Counted from the first letter of the stretch, positions 46,601-55,640 are shown. The stretch: DNA of 64,000 nucleotides from Stenotrophomonas sp. HITSZ_GD (GCF_029543105.1 NZ_JARQXB010000007.1:1-64000), one strand, 5' to 3'. Program-made: numbers and translations. Notes: generated by a model not told the origin, from the letters alone.

Positions 46601-47208
46601 CCGAGCAGCAGCAGCGGCTGTTCCGCCGCTTCGAACAGGGCGAAGGCCCGCGCACGGCTGCGCGCTATGGCGGCAGCGGGCTGGGGCTGGCGATCTGCCA
46701 GGAGCTGGCCGTGGCGATGGGCGGGCGCATCGATATCGTCAGCCGCCTCGGGCAGGGCACGCGCTTCATCGTCGAGCTGCCGCTGCGCTGGGTCACCTCC
46801 GGCGCGGCGCGCAGTGCCTCGGTCGCGGTGGCGCCGTCGATCGAGACGGGCCTGCAGATCCTGCTGGTGGAGGACGATGCGACCATTGCCGAAGTGATTT
46901 CCGGCCTGCTGACCGCGCGCGGGCATCGCGTCGTGCATGCGGCGCACGGCCTGGCCGCGCTGACCGAAGTGGCCGAACAGCCGTTCGACGTGGCGCTGCT
47001 GGACCTGGACCTGCCGGGTTTGGATGGCTTCGCGCTGGCCCGCCAGCTGCGCGTGTTCGGCCACGCGATGCCGCTGATCGCGGTGACCGCGCGCGCCGAC
47101 GCCGATGCCGAACCGGCAGCGCGTGCGGCTGGTTTCGATGGTTTCCTGCGCAAGCCGGTGACGGGAGAAATCCTGACCGAGGCGATCGCGCAGGTGTTGC
47201 GCGGCTGA
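43630..47208 (+). CDS. Hybrid sensor histidine kinase with beta-propeller sensor (paralogue 2)
   Basis: The 1192-residue protein repeats the layout of its left neighbour: signal peptide/anchor (about 18-45), Reg_prop propeller (WLASGDGLARYDG, WIGTENAGLVML, WFGTSTGGLYRID), Y_Y_Y domain (YRFKLSGYDPDWIDVGPSGE), a transmembrane helix, HisKA with GHEVRTPMTG (His838), HATPase and receiver (Asp1125, FLRKPVTGE). The kinase halves are very similar and the sensor halves much less so, which indicates tandem duplication with diversified ligand specificity. GGGAGG lies 5 nt before ATG 43630. It starts 58 nt after paralogue 1. Confidence 0.93.
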   Translation: MTTIRAGQGGKRGWRWAARLAVGAMLLVGALASGTAAAEVPATPQPRQLTVADGLPSNTINGFAEDAYGYMWLASGDGLARYDGRGYRIWRIEDGLRDNMIWAVHVDARNRVWIGTENAGLVMLTADRRRFHYYDHRGYPQMLGNTVWCVESTPDGSIWFGTSTGGLYRIDPAGKMQRFMPVPGDERSLPSTSVNFLKVGPDGTLWVAAKNGVARWTGHDFERLAMPGEVTRYINGLSVEADGSLWIADSNGSPLLRRPDGSWDEHPWRHITDDSVLSVLLRDSAGSYWLDTLSGLGREADGELRNVPLYSSSAHGLVKPNWSAAYEDHEGGIWFASPNTGLWHLPANWRQFAVLANRREDDSSIGNPYVLAAARAADGRFWLVGTRGMLDRLDPATGVVEHHLLKVDGLKWPQSVQEDHRGRVWIGLYKGLVRYDPADRSVTRWQDTDAQDPAMHGEAEMIRQTPDGRLWLYSDVDGIQLRDTDGHVLRTLAHDAHGLSRELAVNEMRVGPDGQLWLATSRGLLRWNEAADAFVPVPGAPAQPLYASAFTDTGITWLAGMGQVSQYFWDGRRLQLLDGIGAREDFPALEPGGMVVDAAGVAWVSSMRGLIRIDPANRAIRIYGVHDGLPNQQFRPRTLLQSRLGQVVAATPDGLVLFDPARVRPSTRQPPLMIERVGVRRGESGLDLTHVEPLEIADGDRDLHIVARMLSFADSDASSYRFKLSGYDPDWIDVGPSGERLFSRLPSGPYTLEVQGKTVDGVWSKVRTLEFRVLPPWWRSGWGIAALSALGLLVVLVILLLYRRRLRRLHAWQLAIHKQELAEQASLAKTRFLATLGHEVRTPMTGVMGMSELLLNTPLDARQRGYTEAIRRAGAHLLRLVNDALDLARIESGKLELDLQPFSVNQLVEEAAAMTAPLAESRGLSFVLDNALPGELTANGDVTRVRQILLNLLNNAVKFTERGSVTLHVAALAPGQGLRFEVADTGPGVSAEQQQRLFRRFEQGEGPRTAARYGGSGLGLAICQELAVAMGGRIDIVSRLGQGTRFIVELPLRWVTSGAARSASVAVAPSIETGLQILLVEDDATIAEVISGLLTARGHRVVHAAHGLAALTEVAEQPFDVALLDLDLPGLDGFALARQLRVFGHAMPLIAVTARADADAEPAARAAGFDGFLRKPVTGEILTEAIAQVLRG

Positions 47209-47223
47209 GACGCTGGTTGCCGG

Positions 47224-48636
47224 TTACTCGGCGACCTGTTCCACCTGCTGCGGCTCGGGCCGCGTATCGGAGAGCTGCCAGAAGATCAACGTCGAGGTGA
47301 GCGTGATCGCGCCCACGCACACGAAGGTGGCGTGCAGCGCGCGGGTCGCATCGCCGTGGTCCAGCCCCAGGTGGTGGCTGAAGGCCGCCAGCAAGCTGCC
47401 GGCCGCGGCCGCGCCGAAGCCGGTGGCCAGCATCATCACCATCGACAGCAGCGAGTTGCCGGGGCTGGCCATCTCGCGGTCCAGGTCGCGCAGGGTCACG
47501 GTGTTCATCACGGTGAACTGCAGCGAGTTCACCGCGCCGAACACCGCCAGCTGCACCAGGCGCCAAGCCATGTGCTGGCCCGGCTCGACGAACACGAAGC
47601 TGGCCATCATCAGGCCGACGAACACGGTGTTGGTCATCAGCACGCGGCGGTAGCCGAAGCGCGTCACCAGCCGCACCGCCGCGCGCTTGGAGGCCATGCC
47701 CGCCAGCGCCACCGGCACCATCATCAGGCCGGCGTTCATCGGGCTCATGCCCAGGCCGACCTGCAACAGCAGCGGAATCAGCAGCGGCATGCTGCCGCTG
47801 CCGATGCGCGAGAACAGGTTGCCCAGGATGCCGATGCGATAGCTCGCCACCCGGAACAGCGCCAACGGGAACAGCGGCGCCTTCGCGTTGGCCGCGTGCA
47901 GCCAGTAACCGATCAGCGCGGCCAGGCCGCCGATGGTCAGCAGCATCACGAACGCGCTGCGCAGGCCCAGTTCGGAAATGCCGTCCAGCGCCAGCGACAG
48001 CGCCACCATGCCGAAGGCCAGCATCAGGTAGCCGGGCAGGTCGAAGCGCTGGCGTTCGGCGCCGTAGTGGTCGGGCATGATCTTCAGCGCGGCCACGAAG
48101 CCGATCACGCCGATGGGCAGGTTGATCAGGAACACCCAGTGCCACGAGGCGACCTCGACCAGCCAGCCACCGAGGGTCGGGCCGATCAGCGGGCCGATCA
48201 GCGCGGGGATGGCGATGAAGCTCATCGCGCGCAGGAACTCGGCGCGCGGCACCGAGCGCAGCACCGCGAGCCGGCCGACCGGCAACAGCATCGCGCCGCC
48301 GATACCCTGCACCACGCGCGCGGCTACCAGCTGGCCCAGGTGCTGCGCGCCGGCGCACAGCAGCGAGCCCAGCGTGAAAACGATGATCGCGGCCAGGAAC
48401 GTGCGGCGGGTGCCGTAGCGGTCGGCCACCCAGCCGGAGGCCGGGATGAACATCGCCACGGCCAGCGCGTAGCTGAAGACCACCGACTGCATCTGCAGCG
48501 GGCTTTCGCCCAGGCTGTGGGCCATCGCCGGCAGCGCCGTGTTGACGATGGTCGAGTCGAGCATCTGCATGAAGATCGCCAACGACACCAGCCACAGCAA
48601 GGGACGCAGGGAGGCATAGGTCGGCGGGGTGTTCAT
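47224..48636 (-). CDS. DHA2 family MFS drug transporter (MdtD-like)
   Basis: The 470-residue protein has about 14 transmembrane helices and the DHA2 motif LDSTIVNTALPAMA in helix 1, SGWVADRYGTRRTF (motif A) and a GxxxGPxxGG segment (IGPLIGPTLGGWL, motif C) in helix 5. It is an H+-coupled drug efflux transporter by family. It converges on paralogue 2 with 15 nt between stops; context with the kinases is suggestive only. ATG 48636 is chosen over an upstream extension with no hydrophobic content. Confidence 0.92.
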   Translation of the reverse strand: MNTPPTYASLRPLLWLVSLAIFMQMLDSTIVNTALPAMAHSLGESPLQMQSVVFSYALAVAMFIPASGWVADRYGTRRTFLAAIIVFTLGSLLCAGAQHLGQLVAARVVQGIGGAMLLPVGRLAVLRSVPRAEFLRAMSFIAIPALIGPLIGPTLGGWLVEVASWHWVFLINLPIGVIGFVAALKIMPDHYGAERQRFDLPGYLMLAFGMVALSLALDGISELGLRSAFVMLLTIGGLAALIGYWLHAANAKAPLFPLALFRVASYRIGILGNLFSRIGSGSMPLLIPLLLQVGLGMSPMNAGLMMVPVALAGMASKRAAVRLVTRFGYRRVLMTNTVFVGLMMASFVFVEPGQHMAWRLVQLAVFGAVNSLQFTVMNTVTLRDLDREMASPGNSLLSMVMMLATGFGAAAAGSLLAAFSHHLGLDHGDATRALHATFVCVGAITLTSTLIFWQLSDTRPEPQQVEQVAE

Positions 48637-48762
48637 GGGCGCTCGCACGGGGGAGAGGGCGCCATTATCGGCCACGGCCCGTGCAGGCGATGCGCGCGGG
48701 CCGGTACGCACGTGCTTTTCGCCCGATGTGGGCAGGCGAGCGGTGGTATTCGGCAAGGCGTC

Positions 48763-48786
48763 GCGGGCCGGACAGGGCCGGCCCGC
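48763..48786 (-). terminator. Hairpin after hemE
   Basis: A 9-bp GC-rich stem (48763-48771 against 48778-48786) with a 6-nt loop, 9 nt past the hemE stop; no T-run. Confidence 0.5.
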
Positions 48787-48795
48787 GCGCCGGGG

Positions 48796-49860
48796 TCAGC
48801 GGCGGCTGTGGGTGTGCACGGCGTCGACCAGCACGCGTACGTGCTCGGGGTTCATGTCCGGCGACATGCCGTGGCCCAGGTTGAAGACGTGGCCCTCGCG
48901 CGAGCCGCCGTTGCCCTCGGCGTAGCTGTCGAGCACGCGCGCGGCCTCGCGCGCGATGGCCTCCGGCGCGCCGTACAGCGTGGCCGGGTCGAGGTTGCCC
49001 TGCAGCGCCACGCGCCCGCCGGTGCGGCGCGCCGCCTCGGCCAGCTCCACCGTCCAGTCCACGCCCACCGCCTCGGCGCCGGCGGCGGCCAGCGCCTCCA
49101 GGTGCACGCCGTTGCCCTTGCCGAACAGGATCAGCGGCGTGCGCTGCGCGCCTTCGCCGCGCACCAGTTCGCGCGCGATGCGGGTCAGGTAGGGCAGCGA
49201 GAATTCGCGGTACATCGCCGGCGACAACACGCCGCCCCAGGTGTCGAACACCTGCAGCGCCTGCGCGCCGGCCTCGCGCTGCGCGCCGAGGTAGGCGATG
49301 ACCGCATCGGTGACCACCGACAGCACGCGATGCAGCAGCGCCGGCTCGTTGAGCGCCATCGCCTTGATGCGCGCGTATTCCTTGCTGCCGCCGCCTTCGA
49401 CCATGTAGCAGGCCAGCGTCCACGGGCTGCCGGAAAAGCCGATCAGCGGCACCGCGCCGTCCAGCTCGCGGCGGATCAGCCGCACCGCGTCGGTCACGTA
49501 GCCCAGCTCGGTGGCCATGTCCGGCACCGCCAGCCGGGCCACGTCGGCCGCGCTGCGCAGCGGGCGTTCGAACTTGGGGCCTTCGCCTTCGACGAAATAC
49601 AGGCCCAGGCCCATCGCGTCGGGCACGGTGAGGATGTCCGAGAACAGGATCGCCGCGTCCAGCGGGAAGCGGCGCAGCGGCTGCAGCGTGATCTCGCAGG
49701 CGATCTCCGGGTTCTTGGCCATCGCCAGGAAGCTGCCGGCCTTGGCGCGCGTGGCGCGGTACTCGGGCAGGTAGCGGCCGGCCTGGCGCATCAGCCACAC
49801 GGGCGTGCAGTCCACCGGTTCGCGGCGCAGGGCGCGCAGCAGGCGATCGTTCTTCAGCAT
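48796..49860 (-). CDS. hemE: Uroporphyrinogen decarboxylase
   Basis: HemE removes four acetate carboxyls from uroporphyrinogen III to give coproporphyrinogen III in heme synthesis. The 354-residue protein has the two signatures, [16 protein letters not shown] (about 21-36) and [20 protein letters not shown], plus [16 protein letters not shown] at the C-terminus. ATG 49860 ([11 protein letters not shown]) gives the family start. It lies 10 nt downstream of a small WGR-like gene and probably forms a transcript with it. Confidence 0.98.
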   Translation of the reverse strand: MLKNDRLLRALRREPVDCTPVWLMRQAGRYLPEYRATRAKAGSFLAMAKNPEIACEITLQPLRRFPLDAAILFSDILTVPDAMGLGLYFVEGEGPKFERPLRSAADVARLAVPDMATELGYVTDAVRLIRRELDGAVPLIGFSGSPWTLACYMVEGGGSKEYARIKAMALNEPALLHRVLSVVTDAVIAYLGAQREAGAQALQVFDTWGGVLSPAMYREFSLPYLTRIARELVRGEGAQRTPLILFGKGNGVHLEALAAAGAEAVGVDWTVELAEAARRTGGRVALQGNLDPATLYGAPEAIAREAARVLDSYAEGNGGSREGHVFNLGHGMSPDMNPEHVRVLVDAVHTHSRR

Positions 49861-49870
49861 CGGGTTTCCT

Positions 49871-50125
49871 TCAGGGGCCGTCGTCGCCACTGGGCGCGGA
49901 CGTGATCTCGTAGCCGCGCTTGAGTTGCGAGTCGCGGGCCTTGTCGAAGGCGCGTTGGGCCTCTTCCTGCAGCAGGTACTGCTCGCGCCGCAGCTGGATG
50001 CGGCCGCCGATCTCGCCGCTTTCGCGCACCAGCTCCCAGCCGCCGAACAGGTCCGGGGTCAGGGTGAGCCGCACGTAGCGGGTGGGCGTGGCGCCGATCA
50101 GAGGTTGTCGCAGGTAAACGCGCAT
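49871..50125 (-). CDS. Small WGR-like domain protein
   Basis: The 84-residue protein centres on [15 protein letters not shown], the WGR-type motif known as an accessory domain of poly(ADP-ribose) polymerases and of some bacterial proteins, and it continues with [23 protein letters not shown], the usual C-terminal helix. Stand-alone bacterial WGR proteins have no proven function; nucleic acid binding is the family expectation. The spacing of 10 nt to hemE suggests co-transcription. Upstream is aroB, 48 nt away. Confidence 0.75.
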   Translation of the reverse strand: MRVYLRQPLIGATPTRYVRLTLTPDLFGGWELVRESGEIGGRIQLRREQYLLQEEAQRAFDKARDSQLKRGYEITSAPSGDDGP

Positions 50126-50173
50126 GCGCCGATTGTACCGGCTGCCCCACCGCGACGCGGGGCGGCGGGCGGA

Positions 50174-51286
50174 TCAGCCGCGCAACACGTCCAGCACGGC
50201 GGCTTCGTCCACGTCCGGCACCACCTCGGCCCGGCCGATGCCGCGCCACAGCACCAGGCGTAGGCGTCCGGCGATGTTCTTCTTGTCCAGGCGCATGCGC
50301 GCCAGCAAGGCGAGCGGGTCCAACCCGGCCGGCACGGTGGTGGGCAGCCCGTAGGCCTCCAGCAGGGCGCGCAGGGCCTGGGTGTCGTCCGCCGGGGCCA
50401 TGCCCAGTCGGGCCGAGAGCCGCGCGGCCAGCACCATGCCCACGGCCACCGCTTCGCCGTGGTTGAGGTTGTCGTTATGCGGGGCGCCGTAGCCCTGCTC
50501 GGTCTCGATGGCGTGGCCGAAGGTGTGGCCCAGGTTGAGCAGGGCGCGCTCGCCCTTCTCCAGCGGGTCGCGCTCGACGATCTCGGCCTTGTGCTCGCAG
50601 CTGCGCGCGATCGCCTGCGCGGTGGCGGCGGCCTCGCCGCGCAGCAGCGCTTCGCGCTCGGCGCCCAGCCACTGGAAGAACAGCGGGTCGCGGATGGCGC
50701 CGTACTTGATCACCTCGGCCAGCCCCGCGCGCAGCTCGCGCGGCGGCAGGCTGTGCAGGGCGGTGGTGTCGGCGATGACCGCGCGCGGCGGGTGGAACGC
50801 ACCGACCAGGTTCTTGCCCTGCGGGATATCCACCGCGGTCTTGCCGCCCACGGAGGAATCGACCATCGACAGCAGCGTGGTGGGCAGCTGCACGCAATCC
50901 ACCCCGCGCATCCAGCACGCCGCGGCGAAGCCGGCCAGGTCGCCGACCACGCCGCCGCCCAGCGCGAACACGCAGGCGTCGCGCGTGGCGCCCAGTTCGG
51001 CCAGCGCGGTGATGGCCGCGCCGAAGTGTTCCAGCGTCTTGGAGGCTTCCCCGGCCGGGATCACCAGTTCGCCCACCTGCAGGTCCGGGCGCGCCTGCAC
51101 CAGCGCGGCGCGCACGCGCGGCGCGTACAGCGGGGAGACCGTGTCGTCGCTGACGATGAGTACATGGCGGCCGCGCACCGGGGCGGCGAGGCGGTGGCCG
51201 TCGCGCAGCAGGTCCGGGCCGATGGCGATGGCGTAGGGCGCCGCGCCGCCGACCTCGACGGTGCGCAGGGAGGAAACTTCGTTCAT
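50174..51286 (-). CDS. aroB: 3-dehydroquinate synthase
   Basis: AroB converts DAHP to 3-dehydroquinate with NAD+ and a divalent metal, the second step of the shikimate pathway. The 370-residue protein has [55 protein letters not shown], and the metal ligands Glu in [10 protein letters not shown] and His in [13 protein letters not shown] and [13 protein letters not shown]. Its start overlaps the aroK stop by 4 nt, forming the classic aroK-aroB operon. Confidence 0.98.
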   Translation of the reverse strand: MNEVSSLRTVEVGGAAPYAIAIGPDLLRDGHRLAAPVRGRHVLIVSDDTVSPLYAPRVRAALVQARPDLQVGELVIPAGEASKTLEHFGAAITALAELGATRDACVFALGGGVVGDLAGFAAACWMRGVDCVQLPTTLLSMVDSSVGGKTAVDIPQGKNLVGAFHPPRAVIADTTALHSLPPRELRAGLAEVIKYGAIRDPLFFQWLGAEREALLRGEAAATAQAIARSCEHKAEIVERDPLEKGERALLNLGHTFGHAIETEQGYGAPHNDNLNHGEAVAVGMVLAARLSARLGMAPADDTQALRALLEAYGLPTTVPAGLDPLALLARMRLDKKNIAGRLRLVLWRGIGRAEVVPDVDEAAVLDVLRG

Positions 51287-51828
51287 GCGTGGGTGGTGGT
51301 CCGGGGTTGCCAGGCGGCCGCCAGCCGCGTCACCAGGTGCGCGGTGGCCTCGGCCGGGGAAAGGTGGTCGGTGTCCAGGTGCAGGTCGGCGATTTCCCGG
51401 TACAGCGGGTCGCGCGCCTGCGCCAGCGCGTGCAGCGCTTGCTCGCGGTCCGGGCGCTGCAGCAGCGGGCGGCTGCGGTCGCGATGCAGGCGTTCGAGCT
51501 GGGTGGCCACGCTCACGTGCAGGTGGATCACAAACCCTTGCGCGTGCAGCGCCTGGCGGTTGGCCGCGTCGAGCACCGCGCCGCCGCCGGTGGAGATGAG
51601 CCGGTTCTCGCCGGACAGCAGGCGTTGCAGCACCTCGCGCTCATGGGCCCGGAAGGCGGCCTCGCCGGACAGCTCGAAGATGGTGGAGATGCTGGCGCCG
51701 GCGTGCTCGACGATGGCGTGGTCGACATCGACGAAGGACAGCCCGAAGCGCTCGGCCACGCGGCGGCCGATGCAGCTCTTTCCGGCGCCCATCGGGCCGA
51801 TCATCACGACGTTTGGTGCGGACTTCAT
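51283..51828 (-). CDS. aroK: Shikimate kinase
   Basis: AroK phosphorylates shikimate at C3 with ATP. The 181-residue protein has the P-loop GPMGAGKS (11-18), the substrate residues in [13 protein letters not shown] and STGGGAVL, and the lid [10 protein letters not shown]. It precedes aroB with a 4-nt ATGA-type overlap. Confidence 0.97.
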   Translation of the reverse strand: MKSAPNVVMIGPMGAGKSCIGRRVAERFGLSFVDVDHAIVEHAGASISTIFELSGEAAFRAHEREVLQRLLSGENRLISTGGGAVLDAANRQALHAQGFVIHLHVSVATQLERLHRDRSRPLLQRPDREQALHALAQARDPLYREIADLHLDTDHLSPAEATAHLVTRLAAAWQPRTTTHA

Positions 51829-51882
51829 GCGCGGATGCTAGCACCGCGCCGTGGCCTGACGGCGGGTGCTTTCGTGTGAAAC

Positions 51883-51913
51883 CGCCCTCGCGCGCGCTGT
51901 CGCGGCGAGGGCG
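51883..51913 (-). terminator. Hairpin after the glycerate-kinase-like gene
   Basis: A perfect 9-bp stem (CGCCCTCGC at 51883-51891, complement at 51905-51913) starts 2 nt past the stop; no T-run is present. Confidence 0.45.
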
Positions 51914-51915
51914 CG

Positions 51916-52752
51916 TCAGCGCTCGCGCGCGATCCGCCGTGCCGCGTCCAGCCACAGCACGCGGTCGGCGCGTTCGGGCAGCGTGCGCAGGGCCTGACGG
52001 CTCACGCGCTCGTAGTGCTGCAGGAAACGCGCCAGCGCGGCGTCGTCCATGCCGGTGCGCCCGGGCGTGGCGGCCTCCAGGGCGCGCTCCTGCTGCCCGC
52101 GCCAGGCGGTCACGACCTCGAAGGACGGCGCCTGCAGCGCCCACAGGCGGTGCAGCCGATTCCACAGCGCCGGGTAGCGTGCGCCCAGCGCCTGGTTGCA
52201 ATACCGGCGCCAGGTGGCCTGCGCATCTTCTTCGCGCTCCAGCGCGTTGAGCGGCACGGCGAGCGCCTCGTCAGCCTCGGCCGGGACGCCCACGCACCAG
52301 CCTTCGATCACCAGCAGGTCCAGCGGCGCGTCCACGCGCGGCCACGCGGATTCGGGCAGGCGGTCGTCGGCCAGCTTGTCGAAGCGCGGCAGGCGCAGCG
52401 GGCGGCCGGCGGCGACCGCGTCGAGCACGTGGGCGGCCAGCGCGAGGTCGTGCGTGCCGGGCGGGCCGCGCGTGCGCAGCAGCGGGTGGATGTCCGCGGC
52501 CAGGGCGCGGCGCTGCGCGACGGTGAGATAGAGGTCGTCCAGCGACAGCGTGGCTGCGACATGTCCGCGCACCCGCGCGGCCTCGACCACCGCGTCGGCC
52601 AGGGTCGATTTGCCGCTGCCCTGCAGCCCGCTGATGGCTAAAACCGCGGTGGCGCCGTCGTGTGGACGATGCGCCCACGCGTCGGCGAGCACGGCTTGTG
52701 CCTGCGCGGCGCCGGCCGGTGGGCGCGGGATCGGATGCGCTTTCACTTGCAT
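51916..52752 (-). CDS. P-loop kinase, D-glycerate 3-kinase-like
   Basis: The protein of about 278 residues has a Walker A GLQGSGKST (42-50), DDLYLT shortly after, a GPPGTHDL loop and VIEGWCVG, the pattern of the PRK/uridine kinase-like superfamily that includes plant-type glycerate kinase (GLYK) and YggC/TDA10-like proteins. The exact substrate cannot be fixed; D-glycerate 3-phosphorylation is the best family guess. ATG 52752 is used; ATG 52794 would overlap the pdxH start on the other strand, so the divergent starts are only 40 bp apart. Confidence 0.78.
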   Translation of the reverse strand: MQVKAHPIPRPPAGAAQAQAVLADAWAHRPHDGATAVLAISGLQGSGKSTLADAVVEAARVRGHVAATLSLDDLYLTVAQRRALAADIHPLLRTRGPPGTHDLALAAHVLDAVAAGRPLRLPRFDKLADDRLPESAWPRVDAPLDLLVIEGWCVGVPAEADEALAVPLNALEREEDAQATWRRYCNQALGARYPALWNRLHRLWALQAPSFEVVTAWRGQQERALEAATPGRTGMDDAALARFLQHYERVSRQALRTLPERADRVLWLDAARRIARER

Positions 52753-52792
52753 GCCGCCACAATAGCGCCAACGTCGCTGCTGCACGGATCCC

Positions 52793-53392
52793 ATGACCGA
52801 CCTCTACGCCGAAGCCCTGTCGACCTTCGCGGCCCTTTACCAGGAAGCCCAGCAGGGCGAGGAGATCGAGCCCAACGCGATGACCCTCGCCACGGCCAGC
52901 CTGGAAGGGCGCCCGAGCGCGCGCACCGTGCTGCTGAAGTCCTTCGACGAGCGCGGCTTCGTGTTCTACACCCACATCGAAAGCCCGAAGGGCCGCGACC
53001 TGCAGGCCAACCCGCAGGCCGCGCTGCTGTTCCTGTGGCGGCGCCTGCGCGAGGCCGGCATCCAGGTGCGCATCGAAGGCGACGTGCAGCAGGTGTCGGC
53101 GGCCGAGTCCGATGCGTACTTCGCCTCGCGTCCGCGCCAGAGCCAGACCGGTGCGTGGGCGTCGATGCAGTCGCGCACGCTGTCCTCGCGCGAGGAGTTC
53201 GAGCAGCGGCTGGCCAAGGTGGAATCGGGCTTCGAAGGGCGCGAGGTGCCACGGCCGGAAGGCTGGGGCGGTTTCCGCGTGGTGCCGCAGCGTTTCGAGT
53301 TCTGGTACGGCGCGCAGTTCCGCCTGCACGAGCGCTGGCGCTACGAGGCCGACGCCGCCGGCGCGTGGAGCAAGCGGATGCTGTATCCCTGA
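52793..53392 (+). CDS. pdxH: Pyridoxamine 5'-phosphate oxidase
   Basis: PdxH oxidises PNP/PMP to pyridoxal 5'-phosphate with FMN. The 199-residue protein has the FMN-binding [31 protein letters not shown] and [18 protein letters not shown], and the C-terminal signature [16 protein letters not shown]. Full length. Its ATG and the alternative start of the divergent kinase gene share the same CATG. Confidence 0.98.
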   Translation: MTDLYAEALSTFAALYQEAQQGEEIEPNAMTLATASLEGRPSARTVLLKSFDERGFVFYTHIESPKGRDLQANPQAALLFLWRRLREAGIQVRIEGDVQQVSAAESDAYFASRPRQSQTGAWASMQSRTLSSREEFEQRLAKVESGFEGREVPRPEGWGGFRVVPQRFEFWYGAQFRLHERWRYEADAAGAWSKRMLYP

Positions 53393-53397
53393 CGGCC

Positions 53398-53754
53398 ATG
53401 CGCCTGCGGGAGGTCTACCGCGTGACCGTGTTCGTGCCGCCCGCGCATCTGCAGGCCTTGCACGAGGGCATCCTGTCGGTCGAGCCGCTGGGCGATGAAC
53501 GGTACGACGCGGTGATGTGGCTGTCCGCGCCGGGGATCGAGCAGTTCCGGCCGCTGGCCGGCGCCCATCCGGCGCAGGGGGCGGTAGGCGAACTGGCGCG
53601 CGTCCCCAGCGTGTGCCTGACCTTCGCCATCCCGCGCGATCCCGAGCGCCTGGCGCGCGTGCTGCGCGAGGGTGTGCGGCGGCATCATCCCTGGGAATCG
53701 CCGGCCATCTTCGTCGACGAGAGCCTGCAGCCGATATTCGACGACGAAGGTTAG
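53398..53754 (+). CDS. Stand-alone PII/NIF3-insert-like protein (YqfO type)
   Basis: The 118-residue protein matches the insertion domain of NIF3/YqfO proteins, which has a CutA/PII-like ferredoxin fold: [20 protein letters not shown], a GDERYDAV and [27 protein letters not shown] core and a C-terminal [10 protein letters not shown]. The NIF3 metal-binding halves are missing, so this is the insert alone. It may bind small molecules; function unknown. It starts 5 nt after pdxH and ends 4 nt into the convergent MFS gene. Confidence 0.85.
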   Translation: MRLREVYRVTVFVPPAHLQALHEGILSVEPLGDERYDAVMWLSAPGIEQFRPLAGAHPAQGAVGELARVPSVCLTFAIPRDPERLARVLREGVRRHHPWESPAIFVDESLQPIFDDEG

Positions 53755-55115
53755 AGGCGCCGCACGAGCGCCGCAGCGAGCGCTGCCAGCACGCCCGAGA
53801 CCGCGAAAGCGGCCAGGTACGCGCGCGGCGCCGAGCCATCGAGCCACAATGCGAACAGCGCGCCGGCGGCGGCCAGCGCGGCGGTGACCGCCATCGCTTC
53901 GCTCAGCTGCAGCGCCGAGCTGTGGCGGCCCTGCTGGTCGACCGGCGACAACGACAAGGTGAGCACCGCCAGGCTGGGATAGAGCAGCCCCATCCCCAGG
54001 CCGGCCAGCGTCCAGCCGCCGATGGACAGCGCCACCGGCGACCCGAGCGCCGCGCTGGCGGCCACCGCGATGCCGCCGAGCAGCAGGTAGGCGCCGAGCT
54101 GCATGGCCCGCGCACGCGCGCCGGGCCGCAGCCGATGGCCTTGGTACCAGGACCCCAGGCTCCAACCCAGCGCACCGACGCTCAATGCCACGCCGGCGGC
54201 GAGCGGCGACAGCCCGCGCTCGCGCGAGAGCAGCAATGGCAGGAATGCCTCGCAGCTGAAGAACGCCGCGGCCGCGACGCCGCGCAGCGCGATCACCGCC
54301 GGCAGGCCACGCGCCACCGCCAGCGTGCCGCGCGGGAGCAGCCGGCGCGCGCAAGCGAGCAGCAGGCCGGCGCCCAGCGCCCAGGCCCCGTAGCGCACCG
54401 GCGCGGGCAGGGATTCGGCCAGGTGCAGCACCAGCGCGCCGAGCGCCGCGCCCACCGCCCAGCCGATGGGAGGGGGCGCACTGCCGGTGCGTGGCGCGGC
54501 GGGCGCCGCGGCGAGTTCGCGCAGGCCCGGGCGCAGCAGCCACGCGGCCGGCAAGGCGAGCAGCGGCACGCCGAGGAACACCCAGCGCCAGCCCAGGTGC
54601 TGCACGATCAGGCCGCTGATGCCCGGCCCCACCAGCGAGGGCACGACCCAGCCCGCCGAGAAGGCCGCGAACACCCGCGGGCGCAGTGGTTCGGGATAGA
54701 GCCGGCCGACGATCACGTACAGCGCGACGAAGAACGCGCCAGCGCCCAGGCCTTGCAGCAGCCTTCCCCCGACCAGCATCGGCATGTTGCGCGCGAGCCC
54801 GGCCACCAGCAGGCCGGCCACGAAGCAGGCCATCCCGGCCCACAGCGAAGGCCCCGGGCCGGCGCGGTCGCTCCAGTGCCCGGCCACGGTCATGCCGACC
54901 AGGCTGGTGGCCAGCGTGCCGCCGAACGCAAGCGCGTAGAGCGGCAGGCCGGAGAGCTCGCGCGCCACGGTGGGCATCGCCGTCGCCACGGCGAGCACCT
55001 CGAAGGCATTGAGCGCCACCAGCGCGACCATCGCCACGGTGGTGGCGCGGTAGCGCGGCGACAGGATCGAGAGCGGTGCGCAGGCCAGGGCGTGGCCGGG
55101 AGATGGGAGGGACAT
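53751..55115 (-). CDS. MFS efflux pump under SoxR control
   Basis: The 454-residue protein has about 12-14 transmembrane helices and MFS motifs: helix 1 [20 protein letters not shown], motif A-like [12 protein letters not shown], and [26 protein letters not shown], which resembles the DHA2 pattern. Its promoter has an 18-bp SoxR box inside a 19-bp spacer, so it should be induced by redox-cycling compounds, such as phenazines, and be an efflux pump for them. The stop overlaps the NIF3-like stop by 4 nt. Confidence 0.88.
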   Translation of the reverse strand: MSLPSPGHALACAPLSILSPRYRATTVAMVALVALNAFEVLAVATAMPTVARELSGLPLYALAFGGTLATSLVGMTVAGHWSDRAGPGPSLWAGMACFVAGLLVAGLARNMPMLVGGRLLQGLGAGAFFVALYVIVGRLYPEPLRPRVFAAFSAGWVVPSLVGPGISGLIVQHLGWRWVFLGVPLLALPAAWLLRPGLRELAAAPAAPRTGSAPPPIGWAVGAALGALVLHLAESLPAPVRYGAWALGAGLLLACARRLLPRGTLAVARGLPAVIALRGVAAAAFFSCEAFLPLLLSRERGLSPLAAGVALSVGALGWSLGSWYQGHRLRPGARARAMQLGAYLLLGGIAVAASAALGSPVALSIGGWTLAGLGMGLLYPSLAVLTLSLSPVDQQGRHSSALQLSEAMAVTAALAAAGALFALWLDGSAPRAYLAAFAVSGVLAALAAALVRRL

Positions 55116-55154
55116 GGGCGCTGCGTGGACTTGCCGTGGAAAGGGACGCGGCGC

Positions 55155-55185
55155 AGGATGCCGCCTCAAGCGAAGTTGAGGTCAA
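55155..55185 (-). promoter_or_regulatory. SoxR-type promoter of the MFS pump
   Basis: On the minus strand TTGACC (55185-55180) is separated from CATCCT (55160-55155) by 19 bp. The overlong spacer is the hallmark of MerR/SoxR-activated promoters, which need the regulator to realign -35 and -10. Confidence 0.85.
55164..55181. promoter_or_regulatory. SoxR box
   Basis: CCTCAAGCGAAGTTGAGG keeps both 7-bp arms of the E. coli soxS box (CCTCAAGTTAACTTGAGG), CCTCAAG and its partner GTTGAGG/CTTGAGG, with changes only in the centre and one arm base. It lies within the pump promoter spacer and 9 bp before the soxR start. Confidence 0.93.
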
Positions 55186-55190
55186 GCGGG

Positions 55191-55640
55191 ATGGAGAAGG
55201 TACTGGCCGTGGGCGACGTGGCCCGCCGCAGCGGCGTGGCGGTGTCGGCGCTGCATTTCTACGAACGCAAGGGGCTGATCCACAGCCAGCGCAACGCCGG
55301 CAACCAGCGCCGCTATGCGCGCGACGTGCTGCGCCGGCTGGCGGTGATCCGCGTGGCGCAGCGCCTGGGCATTCCGCTCAGCCACGTGGCCGACGCGTTC
55401 GCGGTGCTGCCGGCCGGGCGTCCGCCCACGCGCGCCGAATGGGCGCGCATGTCCGCGCGCTGGCGCGGCGAACTGGACCGGCGCATCGAAGCGCTGCAGG
55501 CGTTGCGCGACGAGCTCTCCGAGTGCATCGGCTGCGGCTGCCTGTCGCTCAAGCGCTGCCGCCTGAGCAATCCGCACGACGCGCTCGGCGCCGACGGCGA
55601 GGGCGCGCGCCGGCTGCCCGCGCTGGACGGCATGGATTGA
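55191..55640 (+). CDS. soxR: Redox-sensitive regulator SoxR
   Basis: SoxR is a MerR-family activator with a [2Fe-2S] cluster oxidised by redox-cycling drugs. The 149-residue protein has the [27 protein letters not shown], the dimerisation helix and the cluster motif [12 protein letters not shown] (C112, C115, C117, C123). There is no soxS nearby, as in non-enteric bacteria, where SoxR acts directly on pump genes. It is divergent from the pump with the SoxR box in between. Confidence 0.97.
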   Translation: MEKVLAVGDVARRSGVAVSALHFYERKGLIHSQRNAGNQRRYARDVLRRLAVIRVAQRLGIPLSHVADAFAVLPAGRPPTRAEWARMSARWRGELDRRIEALQALRDELSECIGCGCLSLKRCRLSNPHDALGADGEGARRLPALDGMD

